NCBI GenBank assembly: GCA_023231475.1
Contig: JALJEE010002570.1
Location: 59,488 to 123,487 of the forward strand
Reading direction: 5' to 3'
Origin: Seison nebaliae
Lineage: Eukaryota; Rotifera; Pararotatoria; Seisonacea; Seisonidae
Length of the DNA stretch: 64,000 nucleotides
Shown here: positions 22,701-37,787 of the stretch, piece after piece
Numbering within the stretch: position 1 is the first letter of the stretch
Layout of the letters: each line of letters begins with the position of its first letter
Notes under the pieces: generated by a model
Databases searched by the model: none
Told to the model about the DNA's origin: nothing
Seen by the model: the letters and a program-made list of their open reading frames with translations, nothing else
Translations under genes and position numbers: made by a program

Positions 22701-23385
22701 ACGAGGACCGATGAATGATTATAATATTCGACTAACTAATACAAATGGAAATCAATTAAATATGATGAATCATATGATGGTTAATAACCATAGTGGAATG
22801 TTTACTTTAAGACCGAATGCAATCAATCGTTCCGTCGCCATCAATGATCAACAACAACGACAACAAATGATTGCAGCGACTTTAGCTAGAACAAACGTTC
22901 ACCGTCCTTTAAATCTTCAACAACCGAATAGTAATAACAATAATAATTCAAATATTTATGGTGCAACGCCATTATTCAATCAACAGCAGCAACAACAACA
23001 ACAACAACAACGTCAAATACAAAGAAATAATCCAGTTGTTACATCACCACCAAAAAGTATACTAATTGCTCAACCTCCAAGAATGTTGACCACGGGCGAT
23101 TATCATCACCAACAGCAACAGCAACAACAACAACAACAGCAGCAAGTAGAAAATCATTATGGTAAGGCAACGTATGATATCGATCAGATTTATAATTCTT
23201 CAAATAATTATAATCAACGACCACCAAATCAACAATCACAACAACAACCTCCAAATCAGAAAATTTATGGTCGATTGAAAATGAATGATGATGATAACAA
23301 AAATGAACAAATGTATGGAACATCAAATATTTATGGAAATAATCATCATTATCAATCTAATGGAGCGACTGTACGGATCGATTAA
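19753..23385 (+). CDS. ttyh: tweety-family membrane protein
   Basis: Single exon, 1210 residues. Five hydrophobic segments fit the tweety topology: about residues 84-108, 287-309, 396-418, a fourth (PTFVILWLLVAFHLSSSIAI) and a fifth (LLIFLGISCLAMIFFFIIFLL). Family signatures are WVKLFQYLPRYNLQLQRF at the N terminus (compare WVxLLHxLPRxxFxL) and SDLCANPTLYI after TM4. Tweety homologues were described as large-conductance or volume-regulated anion channels, but structures support lipid handling, so the role is debated. It is more than twice the length of vertebrate TTYH proteins. Extra length comes from an acidic cytoplasmic loop after TM1, a Ser-rich extracellular insertion and a long Gln/Asn-rich C-terminal tail with CAA/CAG runs (22981-23011, 23110-23145). 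No introns are needed. Confidence 0.92.
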   Translation: MVEPNKITAPLSSSLSSSSGEFVYEPNFWVKLFQYLPRYNLQLQRFRPFLYYFNGLNSLPQLTDIRTKPFISKLLFNPDDWQYAEVLIFWTILPLIFLFILILCIIFYSCSLVCQYGKRRQSLLKRRPKLRYSSSTSLISFSVTSSILNEEQDEFDDEDEDDDLDDDDDDGNMNRRRNRKYSDDDINDLDDDMDKKLTLRKFDQNDSVFKRLSETDCDTFEKKDKDSDSDDFHSLNGNTITCCKNKRRELRKKRRRSSELNSKTKRRLLINYFKRRRKQILNSSRILAILMLFLVCFAVGVIVYGSEIIHSYLKSFLIDFYTFSLPIRYIYKWQFYFNEEIWRSDDFLNRLNISNAARMYGIKLIESSYLSTDYLIFSQRLIMLHDMSSLFELIRWYGVIGLVSWIAMIALLGLVVIIRNTKVLHTIYNCLLFPTFVILWLLVAFHLSSSIAISDLCANPTLYIRSRGNTFEDPFFDSTSPPSSMAGSMAGSSNNGLNSNTLKSSTNVNKYGPHSLDQTFGANVLRYLTECRHSTNVFVPSNKSSSSSSSSSSRLSPSSSSATHNDNNNMQLFQKYSQDFRTILDSLIGHVRQELDVKNLLHVFQQYQLDYERPIRSSIKALKEDIGYKYVHAMEQSYYRASAVSSSIGNNVNQIIANDHIGDPSSFYNEMNQQLQSDSPSIISPTTNHFQPYKMKTKRQIYDDSIKMPYQSDVSDYSETAAMSLMAQSCMLPSNLYQKSLDNLCHHTFQGHLLIFLGISCLAMIFFFIIFLLPCILHNRRPNNRRDRDSQKCSFDEDYNDQMDGSNTKLNKQSSNFNNYNSSPSFLCKRQNNQQQQQSQNDNYVLPAQAMAIGTLPSLDSKGSIDNLRTMNERNKNPNVGPIPDECFKRNDDYGHYGRPSAVAASATLRPFNQANLQNSNQQHIMNETNQSIQQQQHPSYTLSRPNGILTNRFDPSIASTNNGNPRMNNPQMDMYRGFGTIRRGPMNDYNIRLTNTNGNQLNMMNHMMVNNHSGMFTLRPNAINRSVAINDQQQRQQMIAATLARTNVHRPLNLQQPNSNNNNNSNIYGATPLFNQQQQQQQQQQRQIQRNNPVVTSPPKSILIAQPPRMLTTGDYHHQQQQQQQQQQQQVENHYGKATYDIDQIYNSSNNYNQRPPNQQSQQQPPNQKIYGRLKMNDDDNKNEQMYGTSNIYGNNHHYQSNGATVRID
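22981..23145 (+). repeat. CAA/CAG tracts encoding polyglutamine in tweety tail
   Basis: Two glutamine runs of roughly 9-14 residues are encoded by mixed CAA and CAG codons inside the cytoplasmic tail of tweety, with shorter runs nearby at about 22252-22265 and 22550-22565. Mixed codons suggest they are older than a fresh slippage event. Confidence 0.8.
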
Positions 23386-23932
23386 CCAAACACATCTCTA
23401 AACGAATTTCCCTCAAGTTTTATTCTTACACAATTTCAATATTTTTTCTTCCAAATTTTTTCTTCTCCAAATCAGTTTTGTGTTATTCATCTATTATAAG
23501 ATTTGCATGATTTTCTTACAAAAATTTCTGATAAATAAAAATTAGGAACTCTCGGAACAATTTCTACAATTTCTTACCTCGTCTCTCGATAAATTTTCTT
23601 TTATTCCCAAATCAAATTTAATTTAATTCAATTTTCATTTTCACTCATTTCTCATCCAGAATTTCATCTAAACGTCTATCGAGGTTGATCATTCAATTTT
23701 ATATTTTGTATTCGTGTTTTCCGAAGATTTCTGTTTTTAAATTCTTTTCAATTTGCTTCAATATTTCGCTTCAACATTACTCAGACACTCATTTTATCAG
23801 AAATTAGTATCATTCATTTCGTGTACACAATTTCATTCATTCTCTCTTTACAATTCGATCATTTATGAATTTAAATCATTTTAATAAATTTACAAATAAA
23901 TTTCCAATATAAAAAATTCAATAAGAATTCCT
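23386..23932. other. tweety to GH18 convergent intergenic region
   Basis: 547 bp between two convergent stop codons, with T-rich and AATAAA-like sequence (for example near 23530 and 23880). It is likely 3' UTR of both genes. No ORF of interest. Confidence 0.45.
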
Positions 23933-26748
23933 TTAAATAATTCCTGTAAATTTTCGTAGCTCATTCAACCATACGACAATATAGAGGTAAATGATTGCAC
24001 ATAATTCATCTTTGCCATTCATGCGGAAATGCACTTTCTCATAATTCCCAATTTCCTCTAAAACATGATGAGACAAAGAGAATGGATTCTGTTTACAATA
24101 TTGTCCTGTAGCATCGTCGTCATTTAAATGCATTATCGCTACACCGCCAAGACCTTCTTCATGAATAAATTGAGTCTAATTTAAAAATTAAATTCCACAA
24201 AATTTCATCAATCAAAAAATAGAAGAACTTTCGCTCGATGACTGATCGGATCTTCGAATGTAATCCAAGTCGTTTCATTGAAAATAATAAATGGAGTTTC
24301 CGTATCATGATCATAATAACGAAGACCATATCCCCGACTAATTCCATCGCATAACTATATAACATTATCAGATTATGATATTGTTGAACAATATTATTCT
24401 AACTTCGTATGATGTCCAATAACCTTTCTTCTTTGTCAAATGACCACCATTACCAGGATCTAAAAATTTAAGAATTATTTCCTTCAAATTAATCGAATCA
24501 AAAAACATTTTGAATTCATTTCAACATAAGTTCCTTTACGTTCCGTAAAGCTGTTGGGAGAACCTAATTCGAACGATCTCCCATATAAAGGAATTGTTAA
24601 AATTATTCTATCTAAATCAACTCCCAAATTATAAATATAATTGATGATATATTCCTTAAAATTTCAAAATTATACAATGAAAAATAAAAAAAAATTTAAA
24701 ATTTTGAAATAAACATCATTCCATTGTGCCACTTCATTCATATCATTCGTTCTTGGATATAGGGCACTGTGAGGACGTGTCTCATTAATATTCTTGTCGA
24801 ACATATCGACTGAACGTACGATCAAATAATCGCTGATGCTAAAAGACGACAAATAAGAAAATGGTTTTAACAGAGGAAAATTAAAATGTTTAACGTCGAT
24901 ATGTGTTTCAACACAAGTTTATAAAAGCGATTTAATTGTTCAACATATCCTGGAATGACTGAGAATAATGTGATTCGTTTATCTTCCGATCGTTTCCGAT
25001 TATGATTTTCAATCGACTGACGAAAAGCCTGGAAAAAATATTTATAAATTACACTACAATATTATGATAAAAAATTTGAACCAAAATCAGACTTAAATAT
25101 CTTCTGGGTGCATCTGAATTAATTTGATGAGGTAATTTGAAGATATTACTTCGAGGTAGAAGATTGGAAGAAAAGGTATGTCTCGAATTTTGAAGTAATT
25201 CATGAAGTTTTAGATAATTCTCTATCAAAAACAAATTTTTTTCATTTCTCTTATCAGCAACGTATTGTCTAGTTCGAATGAGAGTAGTCGGTTTTTGAAT
25301 TTTCAAATGATCTGCATTCCAATTCACCACAATTCCGTCAAATCCATTTTGGTTGATCCAGTTGATGGAATTAGTTGCAAATTCTCGAATTACCTAAAAA
25401 ATTATGAACATTATTTCTAAATCTAAATATGAACTAAATATAACATCTGCTGTTGCGTATAATAACTGTAACATAACATCATCGTCAAATCCGAAAGATA
25501 TGAGAATTTTTAGACTTGAATTTTTCAATTTCCATCGATTCATTAACCATGATAGACATGTCTATTGATGAGAGACGACCAGTGAGAAACAGAAGTGAGT
25601 TACATCATAAAAATAGTTGAATCGAATTATATGGGAAGGCCAAATGATGTGAATATTATTGATATAAGAATTAAACGATCAAATTAAAAAAAAAAGAAGA
25701 TTACACAATATTTACTAACGGATGTATACGTTTCTGGCATTTCCAATTCGATCGTCTTCTTTATTAGATTGATATTTGCTTCCGTTATTAATAAGTGAGA
25801 GCAAAGATTGAACTGAAACGAATCATCGATATCACCCAAAATTTTCGAGATGCTTAATATGTTACGACAGTTGACAATCTCATCTGTCTTCTTCTCTTCT
25901 TTGTTGTTAAAGGAATTAAGTAATTTGTTTGCCAACAACTTTTGGACTTGTAAATCTGGTAAACTTTGGATTTCATCTAATAAACTTTTTTCAGGTAAAT
26001 ATCTGAACAGATTAGTATCGAAATTCCTTCCAACATTCTCCAACAATTTCTTATTCTTTAACTTCTCTTTATAATAATCATCGAGTTGTTCGTTCACCAA
26101 CGAATCATATAATAATTCATTTTCAATATCATTCATCCAATGTGAATGATCGACATTCCGTTTCTTCCATTGACGGAACGGATTTAACAATTTCGATTTC
26201 TTTGAATGGAAAATTAAATTTTTCGGAGTTCCATCAAATTTCATAGACTTATGTGTCTTACTACTAGGTTGTTTAACGAGGAAATCTCTTTTTGGCCATT
26301 TTAACATACAAATCTTTAATTTCCCATGTTTTGACGGTTCACTCCTCGTCTCATTTTCAGCCGTATTTATTAAATATTGATAATAATTATCTAAAAACAT
26401 TGGCCATTCATCATCATTTGTCAAATCGCTGTAGTCGTAAGAAGAGAATTGGGAGAAATCAGGAACTTTCCTCTTTTGTTGTAACAATTTCATTAGTTCA
26501 GTGGTAGTCGTAGATTTGAGTTCAGTACGACGATCCATTATACTATACAACGAATGATTGTTGGGACTGGAATAAAATGGTGATTGAATCTGATAAGATT
26601 TCTTCATTTTTTTCTGTTCTTGTTCCGATTTTATCGGAAGATTCTCGTTAATCGAAATAGAAACTTTCTTCCTGGTAATTGATGGAATTGATTCCATCAT
26701 GATATGTGAGTACCAAATAATAAAGTGGAAAAAAACTAAATTTTTCAT
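23933..26748 (-). CDS. GH18 chitinase-like protein, catalytic acids lost
   Basis: Nine exons: 25720-26748, 25445-25561, 25082-25393, 24895-25028, 24715-24838, 24507-24654, 24404-24459, 24229-24354 and 23933-24175, total 2289 nt, 762 residues, all introns phase-consistent. A signal peptide (MKNLVFFHFIIWYSHI) is followed by about 270 residues of Lys/Asn-rich sequence without known domain, then a GH18 barrel. Barrel landmarks are FNLCSHLLI (strand 1), LKILISFG (strand 3), GFDGIVVNWN (strand 4), RIILTIPLYGRSF and GLGGVAIMHLNDDD. In active chitinases strand 4 reads DGxDxDWE. Here only the first Asp (about 401) remains, with Val404, Asn406 and Asn408 at the catalytic positions, so hydrolysis should be impossible. 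It is probably a secreted chitin or glycan-binding protein, analogous to imaginal-disc growth factors or other chilectins (inference). Confidence 0.85.
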
Positions 26749-28637
26749 AATTATTTTTCAAATCCGACAATTCTAATCTAGTCTAAATTAACAACAAATT
26801 TTTCAATAATCAAAATTTTTGACGTCGATGTCTTTTCAGTTTGGAATGGAGAAAGATGAATGTTAATATGGATAAAGTTATGGAAGACGATTGAAGGAAG
26901 TAGAGATTGGAGACCATTCTTCGATTACTACAAATATGTTTTTGGGATGTAAGAAAGAATATCATTGAGGAGAACGTGTAATCCGGTGAACGTGGTGAAA
27001 TATTTCGAAGGTGAAATAGGACGAGAAGAAAATTCTTTCTCTCCATTTGAAGATATCATCGATTGAAGAGAAATTCCCTTTAAATTATTGATGATTCACA
27101 GTCATCAATCTCTATGTATTACCAGCAATTGGATCAGAAAAAATCCGTAATTATTGTAATGGTAGAAAGAATATTGATATAAGAAATAATTAGAAAGTTA
27201 CGACATTTTCCGTAGGAACGATGACGTACATTGATGAATGAACGACGATAATGAAAGTGATCGTTTGAGTGAGATTGTAGTTCTACTATCAGAAATTTCT
27301 GGGTTCTTTCGATTTTTTTTAAAGATAGTCAATTATATCTCAAATGGAACAGTTGAAATATCAGATCAATCTCTACTTGTTCATCAAACATTTAATGTTA
27401 TCAAAAAGTGATACTTGTATCTTCGTATTCTATTTTAATTCCATCTCATTCGATCCTATCCGATTTCATCTCATCATCATTTTAATTATCATTCGTTTTC
27501 ATGTCAATCAAATTTGTTCATTTAGGGTGGAATTAAGTTAACTGTTCTACTATTCTATTTCCTGATAGAAACATCAATAAATCGATCAATATCATCAGGG
27601 TCAAAACGATTCGTGTATAATCAGAAGAAGGTCTATAGACCAGACAATCTATAGATTCAGTCACTAAACTGAAATCTACCGTTAAAAGTAGAACTGAGTC
27701 AAATATTTTCTTTTTTTTCCAATTTTTATTCAAATTATTTCACGAATTCTCTATTTGACAACGTGAACTAAAGAATAATCCAAAATATTCGATTAGTATA
27801 AGATTTGTTTCTCGTCCTTGAATTGAACATTTTTTATCTTCTTCCAATTCTATTTTTGAGGAATAATTTTTAATTATTTTAAATTAACTTAATTTTAAAG
27901 TGAATTAAGTTAAATTTATTTTGAAAATGTTATTCTTTTTTAAAGTTTTTAATTGAAATATTTTAAAAATTTTAAAGTTTTTTACATTCTTCTACAAATT
28001 GACTATGAAGATGATTGTGGACGTACCAATTTCATTTTAATTCTTTTCTTTCAAAACAATAATAAAAAATTCAAATATTTTGAAGAGGTGTAGGAGTAAA
28101 TAGTTTGACCTTGTGCACTTCAGTGATATTAGTGATATACGGAGATCCATTCAACGAATCTTTTTCATGACTTATTCAGAAAATATCCATCGGTTATTTA
28201 AAAGAAAAGATTTAATGAGCTTCAATGTCAATTATCTATCGATGTTGTTTGACATGAGTAAAAATAAAAAATAAATCTCTCGTCTATTTGCCACCTAAAA
28301 AATTAGTGACATTGTGTGGGAGGTTTCTTCAATCTATTTTCTACATACTCTCCTTATTTTTGTTTTTCTATAGTATAGAATCTATAGATCGGAATCTCTC
28401 ACACAAGATAAAAGCAGAAACAATAAATGTTTCTTTTATGAATGTGACACATCATTCACATTATTGTCAGAAGTGAAAAAGAAATAAAGAATAAATATGA
28501 CATTTCTAAAATTTTTCCATTTAATTGAGAGTATTAATAAAATTCTTTCTTCTTTTCAATTAGAAACAATAACTAATAAAATTTCTTCATTCATTAATCA
28601 AGTTGGAAATCAATAAAGAGATACTCAGCCAATAAAT
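26749..28637. other. intergenic region between GH18 and GFAT genes
   Basis: About 1.9 kb between two divergent genes, with no gene I can support. Open frames at 26810-27046 (-), 27344-27541 (+) and 28288-28476 (+) are short, hydrophobic and without family resemblance or splice partners. The region should contain promoters of both flanking genes. Confidence 0.45.
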
Positions 28638-32262
<3,625 letters not shown>

Positions 32263-33009
32263 ACGAAGATTTTAAGAAATGAACGTTCAACGAAAATTTT
32301 TTCCATTTTTTCCTCTCAATACATTTTTCCGTCCTTCTAATACTTCTTGACAATTTTTTTTTCTCCAATTCATTCTCCACCAAAAAAGAAAAACGATCTA
32401 CTTATATTTATTTCCTATTCAAGATAGATAATTGTTTGATCTATTCAATATCATATTTGATAGTGAACATCACATATTCCGATTTTACTTGCAGGATCAC
32501 GTTAAACAACAATTTATTTGTTTATCTTATATTCCATTTCCTTTTCCGCTCTTTCTCTCTCTCTCACAATTAATATTACAAAACTCAATCTGTTTTGATT
32601 CATTATATTTATTTCTCATTAGAATTATTCTCAATCCTCAATGGATCATAAAATCTGATATTGAGCTATTTGGAAAAATAAACTAAAAATTATTTACTTA
32701 TTATTTCTTCATTAAATTTAAATATTTTAGAAATAAAATACTTAAAAATTAAAAAATATTTTGAAAAAGGAAAATCCTTATATGGAATCTACCAATTACT
32801 TCTCCTCGTAAGAATTTTCTCCTCTGTAAACTTTTACTCTTATCCCGTAAGAGGAATCATTCCATTAGTTGTCGGAAATAATTGCGAGAAACAGAAAAAG
32901 ATTCATAGAATTATTAGCAATAAGGAAAAGTGAAATAAATTGTATACTATATATACAATGGATACTATTACAATAAGCAAACTAATTAGTTTAATTAAGT
33001 TTATCAAGA
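32263..33009. other. GFAT 3' flank
   Basis: 747 bp with T-rich tracts and poly(A)-signal-like AATAAA, probably 3' UTR of the aminotransferase in its first part. No gene seen. A small open frame at 32432-32686 has no family features. Confidence 0.4.
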
Positions 33010-33350
33010 TGAATATTCATTTTATTATTTTGGTTTTATTTCACTTTAACTTACAGTTGGTAACGGGTAATCATAGGTATTACTTAAGTTCAATAATTTG
33101 TCATAAACTAATCTCAATATGTTATGTCATTTTAGACATATGAGTTTAGAACAAAACCATTTATATTATAATTCTTCTTCAAATGGAACTAGTAGGGAAA
33201 AGTTTATTTTTTTCTTTCTCCTCTTATTCTGAGATTGATCAGTTTTTCAGTCCTGCGTTCGAAGCTATCTCTCATGGTTGTCATTATAGGATCACTATTG
33301 GTTCCTCCATTAATGGTGGGAATTGCCATTCTATGCATCAGAGTACTTAG
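33010..33350 (+). CDS. possible small secreted protein, unknown
   Basis: A three-exon model (33010-33077, 33136-33201, 33251-33350; 234 nt, 77 residues) with GT-AG introns of 58 and 49 bp and consistent phase. It opens with a clear signal peptide (MNIHFIILVLFHFNLQLVTG). A short mature region carries potential N-glycosylation sites (YNSSSNGTS) and two cysteines (SHGCHYRITIGSS, GGNCHSMHQ). I recognise no family. The model might be truncated, because an alternative donor at 33342 could lead to another exon. Evidence is signal peptide plus splice consistency only. Confidence 0.33.
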
Positions 33351-33814
33351 TTAACATTTATGATTCCCTACCATATTCTAGTTCGATCATTATAGAAAAT
33401 CGTAACGCATTTGAACGTCAAGTGGGTAAAATTAAAAAGCCACGAGTCAAAGGTGCGGTAGATAACATATCGGCACCCAACTTCCAAACCATGTCACAGG
33501 CACCGATTTTGTAATTTTCTTTATTACCGTTCTTTTATAAAATTTTTCCCATAAAACTATTCTAATGATGATAAGTTAAATTTGAATAAATCTGATAATA
33601 ATTTTCTTGTATATATTCTTATTCTTTTTCAAATGTTACTAAATCTTTTAAAACTAACAACTAACTTTGTAAAATCCAAATCATAATTCATATTTATAAT
33701 TCATCCTCAAATGCTTACAGGGTATATACTGACAACATTGTGAATAATCAATTTGAATTTAAAATTTCTGGTTCTAGTAATTTTTTATGAAATTGGAAAA
33801 AATATATTAGTAAG

Positions 33815-36800
33815 TTAATTTTTTTTCTTGTTACTTCCTTTCACAGACATATCTGGTACTCTTCTATAATTTGGTATCGTTTCAAAATTCTTTAATTGTT
33901 TGTTCTCATTTCCATCTTTCTTCTGAATTTTTCCGTTGTTGTTGTTGGTGGTGGTGGTTGTAGAGGTGTTTTTATCTAATGAATTTTTTTTCTTGTTTTC
34001 TTTCTTATTTGCGTCATTACTTCCTCGGAAAGAGGTGAGGGAGGATTTGGAATTGGTTTGAGAATTCTTATTTTCCATTATGAAATTTCTTTTGGGTCTT
34101 TCAATATTCTCTGCTAAATAAACAAATCGAAATTAAGATTGATCAAAAAAGAAGACTGACCTGTTTTCGATGTTCGTTGTTTCATGTTCCCATCAGTTTT
34201 CGAGATAGATCGTTCCACTCCAATTGCTGTATTGACCGTCGAATTATTACTCTTGATTTCACTGAGAGATTTACGACGATTTCCTCCATTACTCCCAGTC
34301 TTGTTACCGGTATCATTGATATATTTCACTTTCGGATTCATATTTATTGTTACATTATTCTTCAATTTCCCACCATTACCATTCGACTTAATATTTCCTT
34401 TACTATGATAATTGTCATGATGATGATTATTATTATTGTTGGAATAACTAGAACTGAATAATTCTTTTTTATCTAATCCCAAATCTTTCATCAGTTCATC
34501 ATGAGCCATATTCGCTTTCTTCTGAGCAGCTTTCGCAGCGATTCCCCTCGTCTGTTGTCGAACATTTTTATTCAATTCTTTATTCTGCATATTATCCTTC
34601 TTATTTAATGGTTGAATATGAGGAAGATGTTGTCGGTTGACTACCGGATAATTCTTACTACTTTGCGTAGACAAATCTATCGAACATGTATTCTCATTGT
34701 CTGATGAAGAGTTCAGTTGATCGATATCTGTCACTAGAGTCGCCGTATCACTACGACCAATTCTTTTCGATGATTTATTATTAGATGAATCCTCTAAAAA
34801 ATTATCAATAATTGTCGATCGTTCTCTGGAAATGCTTATTGATGAATTGTACGATGAACTGATATCATCATAGGAGGAACTCCTACTCATTTCGTTTATT
34901 TGCAAAGAATTCTCTTGCGAATTCTTTTGTTTTGGTAACGCTTTTGTTGCTATAGGAAGAAGTGGTTTGAATTTCGTAGCAACAATATTTCGTTTCATTT
35001 GCTTCTCTAATCGAATTTTCATGTCACTTAATCGCTCTAATTGGCCATGTAAGAATTGCAGGTGAGTAGGTAAGATTATGCCATTTTCTTTTAGAGAAAA
35101 GAGAGAATATATTTATAAGTTTTTTTAAACTAAAAAGTTTACCATCGATCAATTTCTTCTGTTCTTTAGCAACTTTATCATAAACCATTTGACGATTCTC
35201 CACTGCATCTAAGTAATTGTCATTCCATCCACTCGACGATGATGTTTTCAAGTTTTCTATAAACATCTCTGTTGCAATCATTTCTCTCTCATGTAAATCG
35301 ACGATCAGTGCTAAAGATTTCTTTGTTTTTTGTTTGAGTGGTTGATCACGGAATTTCTACAAATGGATTATAATTTAATTGAAAACTAACACAATTCTTT
35401 TGCACTAACTCGTTTCATTTGATCAATCTCTTTACGTAAATCACCATAAGATTTCTCCAATTTCTTCTTCTGCTTTTCCAATGCCATTTTCTCAACCTTC
35501 GCATTATTAATATCAGTTTTGCATTCTTCATATTTCTTCTCAATGTCCTTTATTGTCAAATCTTTATATTTCAAATCACGGAATGCTGATCGATGTGAAG
35601 CTTTTAATGATCGTTCCAAATATTGCATCAATATTTTAGCAAATGTTATTCGATCAGAACAACCAACAATTTGACAATCGATTTCACCAATTTCCTTCTT
35701 TAATTCTAATCGTTTCGTAAATGTTTCTCGTACCTTCAACTTGATTTTTTCATCACTATTCGGATTATTATTCTCCTCATTCTCGTTATCCGAATCATCT
35801 GAATCATTCTTCGGTACTGATTTCTGAAGAGGTTGTAAAATATGGCGGGAATTCTTCGGACCGTTATTCGCTTGACGAGACATACTATCAGGTGAATCAC
35901 AATTTTTCCTTTCGTTTCTCCGATTATTGGAAGTTCTCGACGATAGAAATTGGAGTTTTAATTCGAGAAGTTCCTCTCTCTCTTCCTTCAACTTCACAAT
36001 TTCCGATGCTAGTTCTTGAATGATTTGTTGATATTGGGAAATGTGGTAATTAACGTCAATAATGTTTCTTTTCGCTTTTGTTCGTATCATTTTCGCTCTA
36101 AATTTAATGGGAAATTAGTTCATTAATTTTCTTTCTTCTTCCATTTCGATCTCACTAATCAAATTAAATTTGTTTATCGATTAATTATATTTACATTTTT
36201 ATAACATTATATTGAATGAGGTCATTCTGATTGACAATTCATTTTTTTCCTTTCAATAAATATTCCATGTTAAGTTAATGAAAGAATCATTCTCCCTTAT
36301 ATGTAAGTTATATTATTTTTAGTTTTAACAATGTGAAAATCGTAGTATTGTAGTACTAACCGATCGGCATACATTAAGGTATTACGACTATCTTCAAAAT
36401 GAGATGACGCTGGATTAACATGAGCAATCATTACAGTTTTACTATTTCCACCTAGAGAATCTTTCAAAATTCTCGTTAATTTCGAATCGCGATAATTTAT
36501 GTATTTACTCCCATTTTTATCACCTTCAAAAAAATAATTTTGTAATTAAGATAATTGAAACGAGAGAAAATTATGTTAACATAAAAAATATATTAGAAAA
36601 AATTAACTTAGCGCATTGATACAGTTGCCAAGAGCAAGTAATGATCGATTAATATGTGCTCCTTCTATCATTCGTTTCCCCGTGTTTTGTGTTTGAGATG
36701 CACGTTCACTTCCCGCCAAATCAATCATGTACAACCTTCCAGTTTTCTCTTCTTGATTTATTCCACGTAATCTATTTCTTTGTCTTATCGTCACTTGTAG

Positions 36801-37787
36801 TACAGCATGTGATCGTGATGATGTTTTATTTGCTTTTGTTGGTTCTTGTGTTCGCGCCTGATTGCCTCGTTTCAACCAATCCATCATCTATTCAAACATT
36901 ATTTGAAATTTTATTAATTGAATAAAAGAAAAAACTTGAGATACATGTTGCACGTGCATTTCACTCAATCCGATAACTTTAATTTCACCACGATTATCTT
37001 CTCGTAATTCTAAATATTCATTACTCATATGATTATCAGTGACCAATAGATCTCTAATCAATTCATTGTAAATTTCGAAATATGATACCGTTACACGACA
37101 TTTCTGATGTTCGTCGTTCTCAGCAATCGAATCGAACATATCCTTTACAGCACAGAACATAATTCCTGGATTTTCATCAGTTCCTATTTTATCAGATATT
37201 TAAACATTTTTTTTAATTAAATATATTTTATTTAATCATAAGAAAAGCGAAACCTAGCATTGTATACGTTTTTCCGGCACCTGTTGCACCGTAAGCGAAA
37301 ACTGTGGCATTATATCCATCCATCACAGCACTAACAACATTCTTTGTGGTTCGTTCGTATACTTCCATCTGGTTTGATTTCTGATCACATGATGTATCAA
37401 ACATAAAATGTTTTTCTCTCGTACGATTTGTCCGTAAAACATCTTCCGATTCATCGGTCGGATCTAATAACACTATCAACTAATATTTATTAGAATTATA
37501 AATTTGAATTAAAAGAAAAGGAAAGAAGAAAGAACATTTGGACTTCGAGATACTCCCAAAGGAGAATTAGATTCTTCGTGTCGTTGGTCAGAATTGACGA
37601 GATAAGCGATCGAACGTTCACCGAACGCTAATTCATCCTTGGTTAAAGGTCGTATGCGACAACAAACTGTAATATTTTGTTGTTCGATTTCAGTGGAATC
37701 GCGTTGACAATTTGAATTTATGCTGATGTTACTACCGCTTATCAGTTCGGCATTTGACTCATTTAATCCTGTAATACCTTCGCCCAT
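33815..37787 (-). CDS. KIF19: kinesin-8 motor, KIF19 type
   Basis: Nine exons: 37536-37787, 37254-37479, 36945-37183, 36608-36887, 36361-36523, 35410-36097, 35143-35356, 34161-35087 and 33815-34113, total 3288 nt, 1095 residues. An N-terminal kinesin motor holds the P-loop GATGAGKT (about 148-155), switch I NKTSSRSH and switch [20 protein letters not shown]. It continues with [16 protein letters not shown], the neck [20 protein letters not shown] and a coiled coil. [20 protein letters not shown] and [17 protein letters not shown] match KIF19 better than KIF18. Known role: plus-end-directed motor that depolymerises microtubules at ciliary tips and limits cilium length. The C-terminal 400 residues are Ser/Asn/Lys-rich and disordered, with no recognisable domain. 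Confidence 0.93.

Noticed and set aside
33323-33514. 63-codon plus-strand frame downstream of the small secreted candidate
   Set aside because: No ATG and overlaps the third exon of the candidate in another frame; no family match. Could be a missed exon but cannot be supported.
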